Part shown: positions 1 through 9,461 of the stretch, piece after piece
Numbering within the stretch: the stretch's first letter is position 1
How the letters are laid out: the number at the start of each line of letters is the position of its first letter
Assembly (NCBI RefSeq): GCF_004382795.1
Contig: NZ_SMSG01000003.1
Coordinates: 248,001-312,000, forward strand
Direction: 5' to 3'
Origin: Cumulibacter soli
GTDB lineage: Bacteria > Actinomycetota > Actinomycetes > Mycobacteriales > Antricoccaceae
DNA: 64,000 nt
Made by a program: the position numbers and the translations under genes
Notes under the pieces: generated by a model
Databases searched by the model: none
The model's input: only the letters and a program-made list of their open reading frames with translations
Told to the model about the DNA's origin: nothing

Positions 1-3
1 GAA

Positions 4-879
4 ATGCTGCAAGAGCACGCGGCTGAGCGTGAGCGCAAGCGCCTCGAGGCGCCGATGCGTAAGGCGCAAGGTAGCGCGCGCCGGAACAAGGCCGGTGCGG
101 TAACCCTGGGCGTGTTGTCGCTCGGCGGACTCGCTGGCACCGCGAGTGCCGCGGTCGCGGACAAGCCACCAGCGGCCGTGTCCTCCGGCGTCGTTACGGC
201 AGGTGTCGGTGCCGGTGCGTTTGCATTGGCGCGGCGAGGTCGCCGCTACCAGAAATTGGCCGATGAGGAGGCGCAGCGTCTCGGTGCCGCATCGGCCCAG
301 GCGGTGTCGCTGCGCGGCGCTTCGGCGTACTCGATACCACTACCGGACCGTGCCTCGCTCGCGTACGAGCCGACGCGGCGGCTCGTTGCGCAGAAGAAGG
401 CGCTGGCTGAATTGCTCCCGGACGTCGAAGCTATAGCGCCCGAGTTGGGCGAACTAGCGCGCGAGAGCGAAGAGGCGTTGTCGGCGTACGCCGAACGGGT
501 GATCAAACTTGAACGAGCCCAGGGCGCCGCGGGCGATCCGCGCTCGCTCGATGCTGCACTGGCGCGCGCGGTGGCACAGTACGAGGACGGAGTGGACGCA
601 CATCAGAAACTCGTTGAGGCTGCAGCGACTGTCTTGGGTGAGATGAGTGGGGCAGGGTGGAGTGACCCCACCAGTCATTCGATGAGCGATGCGGCGGACC
701 GCTTGCAGGGGCTCGCCGAGGGGTTGCGCCAAGTCAATTACGACATTCCGATGCAGCGCTCCTGGGACGAACCGCACTCGACTCCGACGAGATCACAACC
801 GCCATCTTCGCCGCGGTCGCGACCGTCTGCGCCGCGAGCCGGACGTACGCAGAACCGGCAGCGGGGCCTCGCTGACTGA
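4..879 (+). CDS. pspM: PspM-like phage-shock envelope stress membrane protein
   Basis: Likely an actinobacterial PspM-type protein (Rv2743c-like), an inner-membrane partner of PspA in envelope stress. The visible protein is 291 aa. The N-terminus is basic and charged, followed by two small-residue hydrophobic segments near residues 31-52 and 57-77. A long Ala/Glu-rich helical region follows, and the tail after about residue 255 is rich in Pro, Ser and Arg. There is no enzymatic motif. The ATG lies three bases from the window edge with an open frame before it, so the true start may be upstream. The call rests on topology and on position a few genes upstream of recA, where clgR-pspA-pspM sits in mycobacteria; pspA itself would be outside the window. 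It could be an unrelated two-helix membrane protein. Confidence 0.6.
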   Translation: MLQEHAAERERKRLEAPMRKAQGSARRNKAGAVTLGVLSLGGLAGTASAAVADKPPAAVSSGVVTAGVGAGAFALARRGRRYQKLADEEAQRLGAASAQAVSLRGASAYSIPLPDRASLAYEPTRRLVAQKKALAELLPDVEAIAPELGELARESEEALSAYAERVIKLERAQGAAGDPRSLDAALARAVAQYEDGVDAHQKLVEAAATVLGEMSGAGWSDPTSHSMSDAADRLQGLAEGLRQVNYDIPMQRSWDEPHSTPTRSQPPSSPRSRPSAPRAGRTQNRQRGLAD

Positions 880-883
880 GCGA

Positions 884-889
884 TATCCT
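884..889 (+). promoter_or_regulatory. Leaderless -10 element of glyA
   Basis: TATCCT fits the actinobacterial TANNNT -10 and ends seven bases before the glyA ATG. There is no Shine-Dalgarno sequence. The spacing predicts a transcript starting at or next to the start codon. No clear -35 is visible. Confidence 0.45.
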
Positions 890-896
890 TACCGCC

Positions 897-2345
897 ATGA
901 CCGACGCGCACGTTACGAACGCCCGAGCTTCTGAGATCTACCGCAATGCCCTCGATGTGATCGCCGGAATCGAGCCACGGATCGCCGATGCGACTCGCCA
1001 AGAGCTCGACGACCAGCGGGCCTCACTGAAACTGATTGCCAGCGAGAATTACGCCTCGCTGCCGGTGCTCATGACGATGGGTACGTGGATGAGCGACAAG
1101 TACGCCGAGGGCACCGTAGGGCACCGGTTCTACGCCGGTTGCCAGAACGTCGACACGGTGGAGCAGGTGGCCGCGGAACATGCTCGTGAGTTGTTTGGTG
1201 CGCCGTACGCGTACGTGCAGCCGCACTCCGGCATCGATGCAAACCTCGTTGCGTACTGGGCAATTTTGGCCCAGCGTATCGAGGGGCCAGGCCTGGAGAA
1301 GCTGGGCGCGAAGAACGTCAACGAACTCACCGAGGCTGACTGGGAAACGCTGCGGGCCGAACTCGGTAACCAGCGGCTGCTCGGTATGTCGCTGGACGCC
1401 GGAGGTCACCTGACTCACGGTTTCCGGCCGAACATCTCGGGGAAGATGTTCTACCAACGTCAGTACGGCACCGACCCAGCCAGCGGGCTGCTGGACTACG
1501 ACCAGGTCGCTGCGGCCGCGCGCGAGTTCAAGCCGCTGATCATGGTTGCCGGATACTCGGCGTACCCGCGACGCGTCAACTTCGCCAAGATGCGCGAAAT
1601 CGCCGACGAGGTCGGCGCGACCTTGATGGTCGATATGGCCCACTTCGCCGGCCTGGTCGCTGGCAAGGTCTTCACCGGTGATGAAAACCCCGTCCCGTTC
1701 GCGCACGTCACGACGACGACCACCCATAAGTCGCTGCGTGGTCCGCGCGGCGGTGTAGTGCTCGCGCAGGAGGAGTTCGCCTCATCGGTCGATCGCGGCT
1801 GCCCCATGGTGCTCGGCGGCCCGCTTTCACATGTAATGGCTGCGAAGGCAGTCGCGTTGGCCGAGGCGCGCCAGCCCGCGTTCGGTGCATACGCCCAGCA
1901 GGTCGCCGATAACGCCAAGGCATTTGCTGATGGTCTGATGCGGCGCGGCGCGAAGCTGGTCACCGACGGTACGGACAATCACCTGGTGCTGCTGGACGTG
2001 TCTTCGTTCGGTTTGACCGGACGTCAAGCTGAGTCGGCGCTGCTCGATGCCGGCGTCGTGACGAACCGCAACTCGGTCCCGGCCGACCCGAACGGTGCCT
2101 GGTACACCTCGGGTATTCGGTTCGGTACGCCCGCGCTGACCAGCCGCGGATTCACCGCCGACAACTTCGACGTTGTCGCCGATCTGGTAGTGAACGTGCT
2201 GAAGAACACCGAGCCGGGGACCACGAAAGCTGGTGCGCCGTCCAAGGCGTCGTACAGCCTCGCTGAGGGTATCGCCGATCGGACCAAGTCGGCGGCGGCG
2301 GAGATGCTCGATGCGCACCCGCTCTATCCGGGGCTCGAACTCTAG
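897..2345 (+). CDS. glyA: Serine hydroxymethyltransferase (long form)
   Basis: PLP enzyme interconverting serine and glycine with transfer of a one-carbon unit to tetrahydrofolate; cytosolic. The 482-aa protein shows the SHMT landmarks in order: [10 protein letters not shown] near residue 42, the [12 protein letters not shown] segment, GGHLTHG, the [12 protein letters not shown] strand, and [15 protein letters not shown]. Lys278 in the last is the expected PLP lysine. It is longer than the usual 415-430 aa. Much of the excess is an insertion of about 35 residues just before GGHLTHG (roughly residues 125-165); this long type is known from some actinobacteria and chlamydiae. It sits between pspM and the convergent lhr gene, with stop codons only 10 bp apart. 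Confidence 0.97.
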   Translation: MTDAHVTNARASEIYRNALDVIAGIEPRIADATRQELDDQRASLKLIASENYASLPVLMTMGTWMSDKYAEGTVGHRFYAGCQNVDTVEQVAAEHARELFGAPYAYVQPHSGIDANLVAYWAILAQRIEGPGLEKLGAKNVNELTEADWETLRAELGNQRLLGMSLDAGGHLTHGFRPNISGKMFYQRQYGTDPASGLLDYDQVAAAAREFKPLIMVAGYSAYPRRVNFAKMREIADEVGATLMVDMAHFAGLVAGKVFTGDENPVPFAHVTTTTTHKSLRGPRGGVVLAQEEFASSVDRGCPMVLGGPLSHVMAAKAVALAEARQPAFGAYAQQVADNAKAFADGLMRRGAKLVTDGTDNHLVLLDVSSFGLTGRQAESALLDAGVVTNRNSVPADPNGAWYTSGIRFGTPALTSRGFTADNFDVVADLVVNVLKNTEPGTTKAGAPSKASYSLAEGIADRTKSAAAEMLDAHPLYPGLEL

Positions 2346-2355
2346 GCTGCCTCGC

Positions 2356-5300
2356 TCATACGCGTAGTCGCAGACCGCGGGGCGTGAGTCGAAACCCGGC
2401 CGTACGTAACGCCTGTGCCAGTGGCCCGTGGCTGTCGATGTCATCACCGTCGGCGCGCTGTACGTGCAGCGCGCCGACGCTGCCCTCGGTGACGGCTGCG
2501 CCCAGTGCCTGCGCCGCACACGTCAAGGCGTTGTCGTCATCGGTGAAGCTAAGTAATGTCTTGCCGCCGCGCTCGAGGTACAGCACGGGTGCGCCACCAA
2601 CCAGAACGATTAATGCGCCGGGTTTACGTCCCGGTCGGTGGTGGTGAGCACCATCGATCCCCTGAGGGGCTGGCCATTCGAGAGCCGCGCCGTACGCGTT
2701 GGCCGGATCGGTAGCGGCGAGCACGACTGCGGCGTGATCCTCCGGCTGCGCGCGTAGCCGATCCACGGCGCCGGCGGTAGCAAACTGAGCGGCTCCAAGG
2801 CCGTCGACGAAGTATCCGCGCCGCAACCGTCCGGCGTCCTCGTACGCAGCGAGCACCGGATACAGCGCAGCGAATCCACCGACTACCCCTTCGGACTGCA
2901 CAGGCCCGCGGGTCAGGATGCCGTAGCGCTCCACCAGGACGTCGCTGAGCAGTCGCGCATCTACTGCCTCGGCCGGTCGCGGAACGACGGACCAGCGACC
3001 GCTGACCGACGGCGGAGTCAACGACGCGACGCGAGCACGCGCACGCCCGAGGCGCGAGCGACGGCTCGGGGTAGCGGTCGTGCGTCGTGTCGGTTGCAAG
3101 CGAGCGCGTAACGGCGCGAAAGTGTCATTGGTGAGGTGACCGGCCCACACGAGGCGCCACAGCGCATCGACGATATCGGCCTCGGGCTCCTGATAGCCGC
3201 GTTCTCGCAGGTCGGTCAAGATGTCCCGGAAGAAGGACGCTTGCCGCGACTGCACTGCCTGCAATATGGCTAGTTCGAGCGAGTTCTCGACCGGTGGCGC
3301 CTCGGGCAGTAGGTCCAGTAGATCTGCCGGCATCAGCCGCACGTAACCGTCCGTCGTTCCTGCGGCAGCTGCGCCAACCCAGACGACCTCGCCGGCCGCC
3401 ATTAACGAGTCGAGTTGGTCGGGCGAGTAGTCGGTGATGCGGTTGCCGAGGACCAGCGATTCAACACCAGTCGCGCCGAGCGCACACCCTGCCAACTGCT
3501 CAATGACGGCGTATACGCCGTCAATTCCGCGGTGCGTACGCGTGCCGACACCGTGCCAGGAGAGCAAGAACCGCGCGTAGGCACCCTGTCCGACCGGTTC
3601 GACTTCGGCGCGTGATCGCGCCAACGAGCGCCGCCGGATGCGACGCAATACATCGGAATCGCACCATTGCACGCCGCTCTCGCCGGGGCTGAGCTCGCCG
3701 CGCGTGACCTGCCCGGCGGCCTCGAGGGATGCGAGGGCGCGGCGAGCAGGTTCCGTGCCGACACCGAACCGAGCGGCCAGGACGCTGAGTTCGAACGGCC
3801 CGTGGGTACGGGCGTACCGAGCGATGAGCTCTTGCAGCGGGTGCGCCGTCGGTGTGGTGAACGCCTCCGGCACACCTACCGGCAGCGCGATGCCCAGAGC
3901 ATCCTTGAATCGGCCGGCGTCTTCGATCGCGACGTATCGCTGCACACCGCCGATGCGCAGCAGCAGGGCACGCCGCTCGGCGAGAAGTTCGGTGGCCCAG
4001 GCCGTCTGTGCACCGCGCTGCTCGATTTCGGCAGCCGAAAGATCGCCGAGTTCGCGTAACGCATCGGCGAGCCGCTCGGCCGAGGTGACTGCTCTTTCCG
4101 GCGTCAAATACTGCAGTCTGGCATTGATCTCGGCGATCGCTTCGGCATCGAGCAGCTCGCGCAACTCGAGGTTGCCTAGCAGTTCGCGCAAGAGCGACAG
4201 GTCGAGTGAGAGGGCACCGGAGCGACGCTCGGCCAGCGGAACATCCTCCTGGTACATGAATGCAGCGATATATCCGAACAGCAACGATTGGGCGAACGGT
4301 GACGCCGACGTCGTTTCCACTTCGTGCAGCGTGATCGTGCGCTGTTCGATCGCGGCGAGTACCTCGATGAACCCGGGAACGTCGTAGACATCCTGCAGGC
4401 ACTCCCGCAACGTCTCGAGGATGATGGGAAAGTCGTCGTATCCTGCGGCGATCGCCAATAATTGCGCCGCTCGTTGCCGTTGCTGCCACAGCGGTGATCG
4501 CTTGGATGGGTCGCGCGGGGGCAACAGCAATGCCCGCGCGGCGCACTCGCGAAATCGACTCGCGAACAACGACGACGACATCAACTGTTCGGTGACCAGT
4601 CGTTCGGCGTCCGCCGGGTCAATGGCCACGATGTCGACGTCCGGGGGTTCACCAGTCGTGTCCGGTATGCGCAGCACGATTCCATCGTCGGCGTGCATGG
4701 CATGTGCAGCCGAGCCGTATTCGCGCTCCAACCGTGCGCCGATCACCAGCGCCCATGGCGCGTTGACTTGATCACCGAACGGCGAATGCACCACGATGCG
4801 CCAGTCGCCGAGTTCGTCGCGGAACCGCTCGATCAGCACGCGCCGATCATGCGGTACGACGCCGGTAGCCGCCCGTTGAGCGGCGAGGTACTCGCTGAGG
4901 TTGCGGCGAGCAGACTCATCCAGGTAGCCCATGGCGCTCGGCGTCCGCCCGGCATCGATGTCCCGTAGAAACGCACCGATCGCGCGCCCTAATGGCAGGG
5001 GCCTGCCTTGTTGTTCTCCGCGCCAGAAAGGCATCCGGCCGGGTGCGCCGCCCGCCGGTACTACCCGGACCTGGTCATGCGTGATCTCGACGATGCGCCA
5101 GCTCGACGTGCCCAAGAGAAAGACGTCGCCGACTCGCGATTCATAAACCATCTCTTCGTCGAGTTCGCCGACCCGTCGTCCGCCACGTTCATCACCGGCT
5201 AGGAAGACACCGAACATGCCCCGGTCGGGGATCGTCCCGCCGGAAATAACCGCGAGTCGTTGCGCGCCCGGTCGTCCGCGGACGAGGTCGCCGTTGCGGT

Positions 5301-6834
5301 CCCACACAATTCGCGGCCGCAGCGAGGCGAACTGCTCGCTCGGGTAACGCCCCGCGAGCATGTCGAGTACGGCCAGAAAGGCGGACTCTGGCAACGCTCG
5401 GTACGGCGCGGCGCGGCGTATCAGGTCATATAGGTCGCTCACTCGGTACTCGGCGCCGGCGAGAATCGCCACGATCTGTTGGGCGAGGACATCCAGCGGG
5501 TTGCTCGGCATCCGAAGCGGCTCGATATCGCCGTCGTACATGCGTTGGACGACGACCGCGGTCGTCACGAGGTCACCGCGATGTTTGGGAAAGAACACGC
5601 CGGAACTTGGTGCGCCGACCTGGTGCCCGGCACGCCCCACGCGTTGCAGTCCGGACGCGACCGATGGCGGTGCTTCTACCTGGACGACGAGGTCCACCGC
5701 GCCCATATCGATGCCGAGCTCAAGGCTGCTAGTGGCGACGACCGCAGGCAGGCTTCCGTCCTTGAGGCCCTCTTCGGCGAGTTGGCGTTGTTCGCGACTG
5801 ACCGATCCGTGGTGTGCGCGCGCGATCACGTGCTCGACGGCGGAGGAGACACCGCTTTGCGCGATGATCTCCGCTGGCTGCGCCGCGACCTCAGGCACGC
5901 CCGCGGCTCGCTCGTTGAGTTTCGAGGTGAGACGTTCGGCTGCTCGCCGTCCATTGGTAAAGACGATGGTCGATTGGTGCTCTTCGATTAGCGCGTGCAC
6001 AGACTCTTCGACCGCGGGCCAAATCGAGCGCCGCAACGTTCCCGAGTCGTCGGTTTCGGACGACAGATCGGACATGTCTTCCACCGGCACGACGACCTTG
6101 AGGTCGAGCGTCTTGTTTGCCGCGGGCTGCACCACCGTGGCCGGGTGATGCGAGCCGGCCAGGAACGCGGCGACCTCGTCCGTCGGTGTCACCGTTGCCG
6201 AAAGCCCGATCCGCTGCGCCGGATTCTGGAGCAGTTCGTCGAGCCGTTCGAGTGAGACAGCCAGGTGCGCGCCTCGTTTGGTGCCGGCGAGCGCGTGGAT
6301 CTCGTCCACGATCACGGTGTGCACTCCGCTCAGTGCGCGTCGCGCCTGACTGGTCAGTAGCAGGAACAATGATTCTGGCGTGGTGATCAGGATGTCACCG
6401 GGACGTCGGGCGAAGGCGCGACGTTCGCCCGCTGGCGTGTCACCGGTCCGCGTGCTGACCTCAACGGGGTTGACGTCCGCGCCGAGCCGGGACGCCGCAT
6501 GCGAGATACCGATCAGCGGTGCGTTCAGATTGCGTTCCACATCGGCGGCGAGCGCCTTGAGCGGCGAGATGTAGAGCACACGGCAGCGATGTGCGGGATC
6601 GGCAGGTGCCGGTGACGTCAGCACATCGTCGAGCGCGGACAGGAATGCAGCGAGCGTCTTTCCGGAACCGGTCGGGGCGACGACTAACGTGTGCGCTCCA
6701 CTGGCGATGGATCGCCATGCACCGGCCTGCGCAGCGGTCGGTGCGTCGAATGAGTCGGTGAACCACGCTCGCGTAGCTGCGTTGAACCCCTCGAGAGCCG
6801 CGGCTGAGGGCGCTGCGCTACCGGATGTCGACAT
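2356..6834 (-). CDS. lhr: Lhr-family superfamily 2 ATP-dependent helicase
   Basis: Large DNA-dependent ATPase and 3'-5' helicase of the Lhr family, implicated in DNA repair and induced by DNA damage in mycobacteria. With the start at MSTSGSAAP the product is 1,492 aa, close to E. coli Lhr (1,538) and mycobacterial Lhr (about 1,510). Motifs: Walker A APTGSGKT at 53-60, DEIH box in VIVDEIHALAG, motif III GLSATV, and motif VI QRVGRAGH. The two RecA domains are followed by the winged-helix/Lhr core and a long C-terminal Lhr-CTD. Upstream in-frame starts at 6843 and 6903 exist; the latter would overlap the divergent lipoprotein gene, so 6834 is preferred. No Shine-Dalgarno is obvious at any of them. 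Confidence 0.93.
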   Translation of the reverse strand: MSTSGSAAPSAAALEGFNAATRAWFTDSFDAPTAAQAGAWRSIASGAHTLVVAPTGSGKTLAAFLSALDDVLTSPAPADPAHRCRVLYISPLKALAADVERNLNAPLIGISHAASRLGADVNPVEVSTRTGDTPAGERRAFARRPGDILITTPESLFLLLTSQARRALSGVHTVIVDEIHALAGTKRGAHLAVSLERLDELLQNPAQRIGLSATVTPTDEVAAFLAGSHHPATVVQPAANKTLDLKVVVPVEDMSDLSSETDDSGTLRRSIWPAVEESVHALIEEHQSTIVFTNGRRAAERLTSKLNERAAGVPEVAAQPAEIIAQSGVSSAVEHVIARAHHGSVSREQRQLAEEGLKDGSLPAVVATSSLELGIDMGAVDLVVQVEAPPSVASGLQRVGRAGHQVGAPSSGVFFPKHRGDLVTTAVVVQRMYDGDIEPLRMPSNPLDVLAQQIVAILAGAEYRVSDLYDLIRRAAPYRALPESAFLAVLDMLAGRYPSEQFASLRPRIVWDRNGDLVRGRPGAQRLAVISGGTIPDRGMFGVFLAGDERGGRRVGELDEEMVYESRVGDVFLLGTSSWRIVEITHDQVRVVPAGGAPGRMPFWRGEQQGRPLPLGRAIGAFLRDIDAGRTPSAMGYLDESARRNLSEYLAAQRAATGVVPHDRRVLIERFRDELGDWRIVVHSPFGDQVNAPWALVIGARLEREYGSAAHAMHADDGIVLRIPDTTGEPPDVDIVAIDPADAERLVTEQLMSSSLFASRFRECAARALLLPPRDPSKRSPLWQQRQRAAQLLAIAAGYDDFPIILETLRECLQDVYDVPGFIEVLAAIEQRTITLHEVETTSASPFAQSLLFGYIAAFMYQEDVPLAERRSGALSLDLSLLRELLGNLELRELLDAEAIAEINARLQYLTPERAVTSAERLADALRELGDLSAAEIEQRGAQTAWATELLAERRALLLRIGGVQRYVAIEDAGRFKDALGIALPVGVPEAFTTPTAHPLQELIARYARTHGPFELSVLAARFGVGTEPARRALASLEAAGQVTRGELSPGESGVQWCDSDVLRRIRRRSLARSRAEVEPVGQGAYARFLLSWHGVGTRTHRGIDGVYAVIEQLAGCALGATGVESLVLGNRITDYSPDQLDSLMAAGEVVWVGAAAAGTTDGYVRLMPADLLDLLPEAPPVENSLELAILQAVQSRQASFFRDILTDLRERGYQEPEADIVDALWRLVWAGHLTNDTFAPLRARLQPTRRTTATPSRRSRLGRARARVASLTPPSVSGRWSVVPRPAEAVDARLLSDVLVERYGILTRGPVQSEGVVGGFAALYPVLAAYEDAGRLRRGYFVDGLGAAQFATAGAVDRLRAQPEDHAAVVLAATDPANAYGAALEWPAPQGIDGAHHHRPGRKPGALIVLVGGAPVLYLERGGKTLLSFTDDDNALTCAAQALGAAVTEGSVGALHVQRADGDDIDSHGPLAQALRTAGFRLTPRGLRLRV

Positions 6835-6896
6835 GGCACCCATCTTGCACCCTGTCGCCGACACGAAACACCGATGTGACGTGGCAGGATTTGGGT

Positions 6897-7766
6897 ATGC
6901 CATCCCGATCTACCGCGCGGCCGCTCGCCCGGCTCGCCGTAGTGTTCGTCGCGGTCGTGATGGTCACCTTGTCCGGTTGCTTGCGCTATACCGAAGCATT
7001 GACGATCCATCGCGATGACGCCGTCTCCGGCATTATCATCATCGCCGCGCGAGCGCCCGACCCGGTCAGCGCATCACAGGCGCCCGCCATCCCTGCCGAC
7101 GCTGCGCTACAGCCCCCGCAAAGCGCGAGTGAGGACATCGTCGTGGCTTCGTTTACGCACGCTCATGAAGCTGGCTACAAAGTCACTTTTACGCATGCCA
7201 GCTTCGACGATGTCGCTGCATTTGCGCCGCTCGGCGAGCACGGCGGGGAGTTAGTGCTGAGCCGAGACGGTGACATGCTGGAGGTCTCGATGAGCGTCGA
7301 TCTCAGTTACGACGGTCTGGATACCCAAGGTGCGGAATACATCTCGAAGACCGCGGAGTTGACCGTGTCGTTGACGGTCCCCGGATCGGTTATTGACACC
7401 AATGGGGTCGAGTCCGGCGGGACGCTCACCTGGGACCTGACCCCGTTCGAGGTCAACACCCTGACCGCGAGCGTGCACTCGCCATGCGCGGACGGCGCGA
7501 CGCAGGGCGGCACCCGATCAATCGATCCGTATTGGGCTGCCGTTTTTGGCGGGGGAGCGGTGCTCGTCGCTGTCGCCGGATGGCTGCTGGCGCGTCGTAT
7601 CCGCAGCGCAGGAACTGTTACACCATCATCGGAAATCCGCGCCGACGGCGCCCGACCCGATCCGGTTGCCAACCCTGGCGTGCGGGCGTCTAGAGTGCGC
7701 CCGGAACATCAGTCGAACCTGGGTGGGTGGCCGCCGCCGCGACCGCTATGGAAGGAACCGGAATGA
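6897..7766 (+). CDS. lppM: LppM-like lipoprotein (DUF3153 family)
   Basis: Membrane-anchored lipoprotein resembling mycobacterial LppM (Rv2171), whose homologue influences phagosome maturation and lipoglycan handling; the role here is unknown. The 289-aa protein has a positively charged N-terminus, a hydrophobic stretch and a lipobox LSGC with the lipidated Cys at residue 28. The following CLRYTEALTIHRDDAVSG segment has the LppM layout. A single transmembrane helix lies at about 211-235, with a Pro-rich cytoplasmic tail. The ATG at 6897 gives a clean signal peptide; an earlier in-frame start at 6825 would bury it and overlap lhr. Its stop overlaps the next gene's start (ATGA), suggesting translational coupling to the acyl-CoA dehydrogenase. 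Confidence 0.78.
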   Translation: MPSRSTARPLARLAVVFVAVVMVTLSGCLRYTEALTIHRDDAVSGIIIIAARAPDPVSASQAPAIPADAALQPPQSASEDIVVASFTHAHEAGYKVTFTHASFDDVAAFAPLGEHGGELVLSRDGDMLEVSMSVDLSYDGLDTQGAEYISKTAELTVSLTVPGSVIDTNGVESGGTLTWDLTPFEVNTLTASVHSPCADGATQGGTRSIDPYWAAVFGGGAVLVAVAGWLLARRIRSAGTVTPSSEIRADGARPDPVANPGVRASRVRPEHQSNLGGWPPPRPLWKEPE

Positions 7767-8908
7767 AGGACACGCTGTACGAAGCCGAGCACGAGGCGTT
7801 TCGCGAGTCGGTGCAGGCGTTCTACGCCAAGCATGTGTACCCGAACTACGACCAGTGGGAGGCCGACGGCCAGATCGATCGGGAGGTGTGGCGGGAGGCC
7901 GGACGCGCGGGCCTGCTGGGCATGGACGTCGATGAGCAGTACGGCGGCGGCGGTATGGCCGACTACCGGTTCAACGCCATTATCGGTGAGGAGAGCAACC
8001 GGCTATCGACACCCGGATTCGGTGTCACCCTGCATAACGATGTCGTAGCGCCGTACCTGAACGAACTTGCCACTGACGAGCAGAAGCAGCGTTGGTTGCC
8101 CGGGTTCTGCAGCGGCGATCTGGTGACCGCGATCGCGATGACCGAGCCGGGTACCGGCTCGGATCTGCAAGCGGTACGCACCACTGCGCGCGAGGACGGT
8201 GACAGCTTTGTCATCAACGGTTCGAAGATGTTCATCACCAACGGAATCCTCTCGGACCTGGTGATCGTCGTGGCGCGCACGGAGGAAGACAAGCCCGGAT
8301 CGAAGTCGCTGAGCCTCATCGTAGTAGAGCGTGGCACCGAGGGGTTCGAGCGCGGTCGCAACCTGGACAAGATCGGGCTGAAATCGCAAGACACCGCCGA
8401 ACTGTTCTTCGACAATGTTCGCGTGCCGAAGGAAAACCTGCTTGGTGAGCGTGGTCGCGGTTTCTACCACCTGATGAACAACCTGCCACAGGAGCGGCTG
8501 ACCATCTGTGTTGCCTCCATGGGCGCGATCGACGGCATGTTGGCGCAGACGCTCGATTACGTGAAGAACCGGCAAGCCTTCGGTCAGCCGATCGGCAACT
8601 TCCAGAACTCGCGCTTTGAACTTGCAGAGATGAATGTGCAGGCCCAGGTCGCGCGTTCGCACCTGAGCGCGATGATCACTGCCCACAACGCCGGCGAACT
8701 CACCGCCGTCGAGGCGGCCGGTGCGAAGATGTGGTTCTCGACCTTGCAGAACCAGATTGCTGATCGCTGCCTGCAGCTGCATGGCGGATACGGCTATATG
8801 AACGAGTACCCGATCGCACGGTTCTTCCGTGACGGGCGTGTTCAGTCAATTTACGGCGGAACCAACGAGATCATGCGCGAGATCGTTGGGCGGTCGATGG
8901 GCCTGTAG
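7763..8908 (+). CDS. Acyl-CoA dehydrogenase (long-chain/isovaleryl type)
   Basis: FAD flavoprotein catalysing alpha,beta-dehydrogenation of acyl-CoA in beta-oxidation or branched-chain degradation. The 382-aa protein has the family signatures AMTEPGTGSDL, the GYGYMNEYP segment, and C-terminal YGGTNEIMREI. The medium-chain catalytic Glu position is Gly here (YGGT rather than YEGT), so the base is probably Glu244 in LPQERLTI, as in isovaleryl- and long-chain enzymes. Start: ATG at 7763, inside the ATGA overlap with the lipoprotein gene and preceded by AAGGA at 7752-7756. The substrate cannot be told from sequence. A strong hairpin follows the stop. Confidence 0.93.
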   Translation: MKDTLYEAEHEAFRESVQAFYAKHVYPNYDQWEADGQIDREVWREAGRAGLLGMDVDEQYGGGGMADYRFNAIIGEESNRLSTPGFGVTLHNDVVAPYLNELATDEQKQRWLPGFCSGDLVTAIAMTEPGTGSDLQAVRTTAREDGDSFVINGSKMFITNGILSDLVIVVARTEEDKPGSKSLSLIVVERGTEGFERGRNLDKIGLKSQDTAELFFDNVRVPKENLLGERGRGFYHLMNNLPQERLTICVASMGAIDGMLAQTLDYVKNRQAFGQPIGNFQNSRFELAEMNVQAQVARSHLSAMITAHNAGELTAVEAAGAKMWFSTLQNQIADRCLQLHGGYGYMNEYPIARFFRDGRVQSIYGGTNEIMREIVGRSMGL

Positions 8909-8922
8909 AGCAGTGCTCAGCG

Positions 8923-8966
8923 CGATCGGTCGGGACCTGGCAAGAAGGTTGGGTCCCGACCGATCG
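8923..8966 (+). terminator. Hairpin terminator after acyl-CoA dehydrogenase gene
   Basis: Perfect 15-bp inverted repeat, arms 8923-8937 and 8952-8966 (CGATCGGTCGGGACC and its complement), with a 14-base loop. It lies 15 bases after the stop codon. There is no U-tract, as is usual in GC-rich actinobacteria. Confidence 0.7.
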
Positions 8967-9050
8967 TGGTTCCGCCCCGTTTCGCTGCGTTTTCCGGCCA
9001 GCAGTGCTGCGATACTGGGCATCTGAGGTACCGACGACTTGGGGGAGCGC

Positions 9051-9245
9051 GTGCGGCTGACCGACTTCTGGGAGCGGATGACTGCTCATTTCGGGCCGGC
9101 TTATGTCAGTTCAGTGGCGCAAGACCATGTGATGTCGGCCCTGGGTGGCCGCACCGTCGAGCAAGCGATCGCCGACGGCGTCGACACGAAAGAAATATGG
9201 CGCGCCGTGTGCGAAACGTTCGACGTCCCGTATTCGCTCAGTTGA
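9051..9245 (+). CDS. DUF3046 protein
   Basis: Small actinobacterial protein of unknown function (Rv2738c-like), typically encoded just upstream of recA. The 64-aa product VRLTDFWERM...PYSLS is short, acidic-helical and has no known catalytic motif. GTG at 9051 is chosen because GGGGGAG at 9041-9047 is at the right distance; a TTG at 9039 would add four residues but destroy that spacing. It is separated from recA by 216 bases that carry several regulatory elements, so it is probably not simply co-transcribed with recA. Confidence 0.85.
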   Translation: MRLTDFWERMTAHFGPAYVSSVAQDHVMSALGGRTVEQAIADGVDTKEIWRAVCETFDVPYSLS

Positions 9246-9261
9246 TTCGGCGTGTCGCGAT

Positions 9262-9290
9262 AGTACAGATGTACGTCGTACAGTTGTACG
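9262..9290. promoter_or_regulatory. Pair of palindromic, SOS-box-like repeats upstream of recA
   Basis: Two copies 15 bp apart: AGTACAGATGTACG at 9262-9275 and CGTACAGTTGTACG at 9277-9290. The second has perfect CGTACA/TGTACG arms around two bases. Compared with the Gram-positive LexA box CGAACANNTGTTCG, the difference is one symmetrical change, A to T at position 3 and T to A at position 12. These may be degenerate LexA sites or the operator of another dimeric repressor. Confidence 0.4.
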
Positions 9291-9299
9291 TATACGCTG

Positions 9300-9308
9300 T
9301 TATCCACA
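9300..9308 (+). promoter_or_regulatory. Perfect DnaA-box sequence upstream of recA
   Basis: TTATCCACA, the canonical 9-mer, occurs once between the palindromic pair and the recA promoter. A single box could be chance in a window this size. Confidence 0.35.
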
Positions 9309-9348
9309 GACGAGGTGGTTTTCCACCGCGGGCCTGTCTCAACAGAAT

Positions 9349-9371
9349 TTGTCGGAACAACTCCGTAGCGT
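9349..9371 (+). promoter_or_regulatory. RecA-NDp (PafBC-type) promoter of recA
   Basis: TTGTCGGAA, eight bases, then TAGCGT matches the mycobacterial LexA-independent DNA-damage promoter (TTGTCRGTG-N8-TANNNT) bound by PafBC. It ends about 90 bases before the recA ATG. The match covers seven or eight of nine -35 bases and the full TANNNT pattern with exact spacing. Confidence 0.65.
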
Positions 9372-9461
9372 GGTCAGCGCACAAAGTTGAACATCGCGCA
9401 GACGGATACATCAGAGGCACCCGGGTGAGTCACAACCGGGCACGGACACTAAGGCGGAGCA

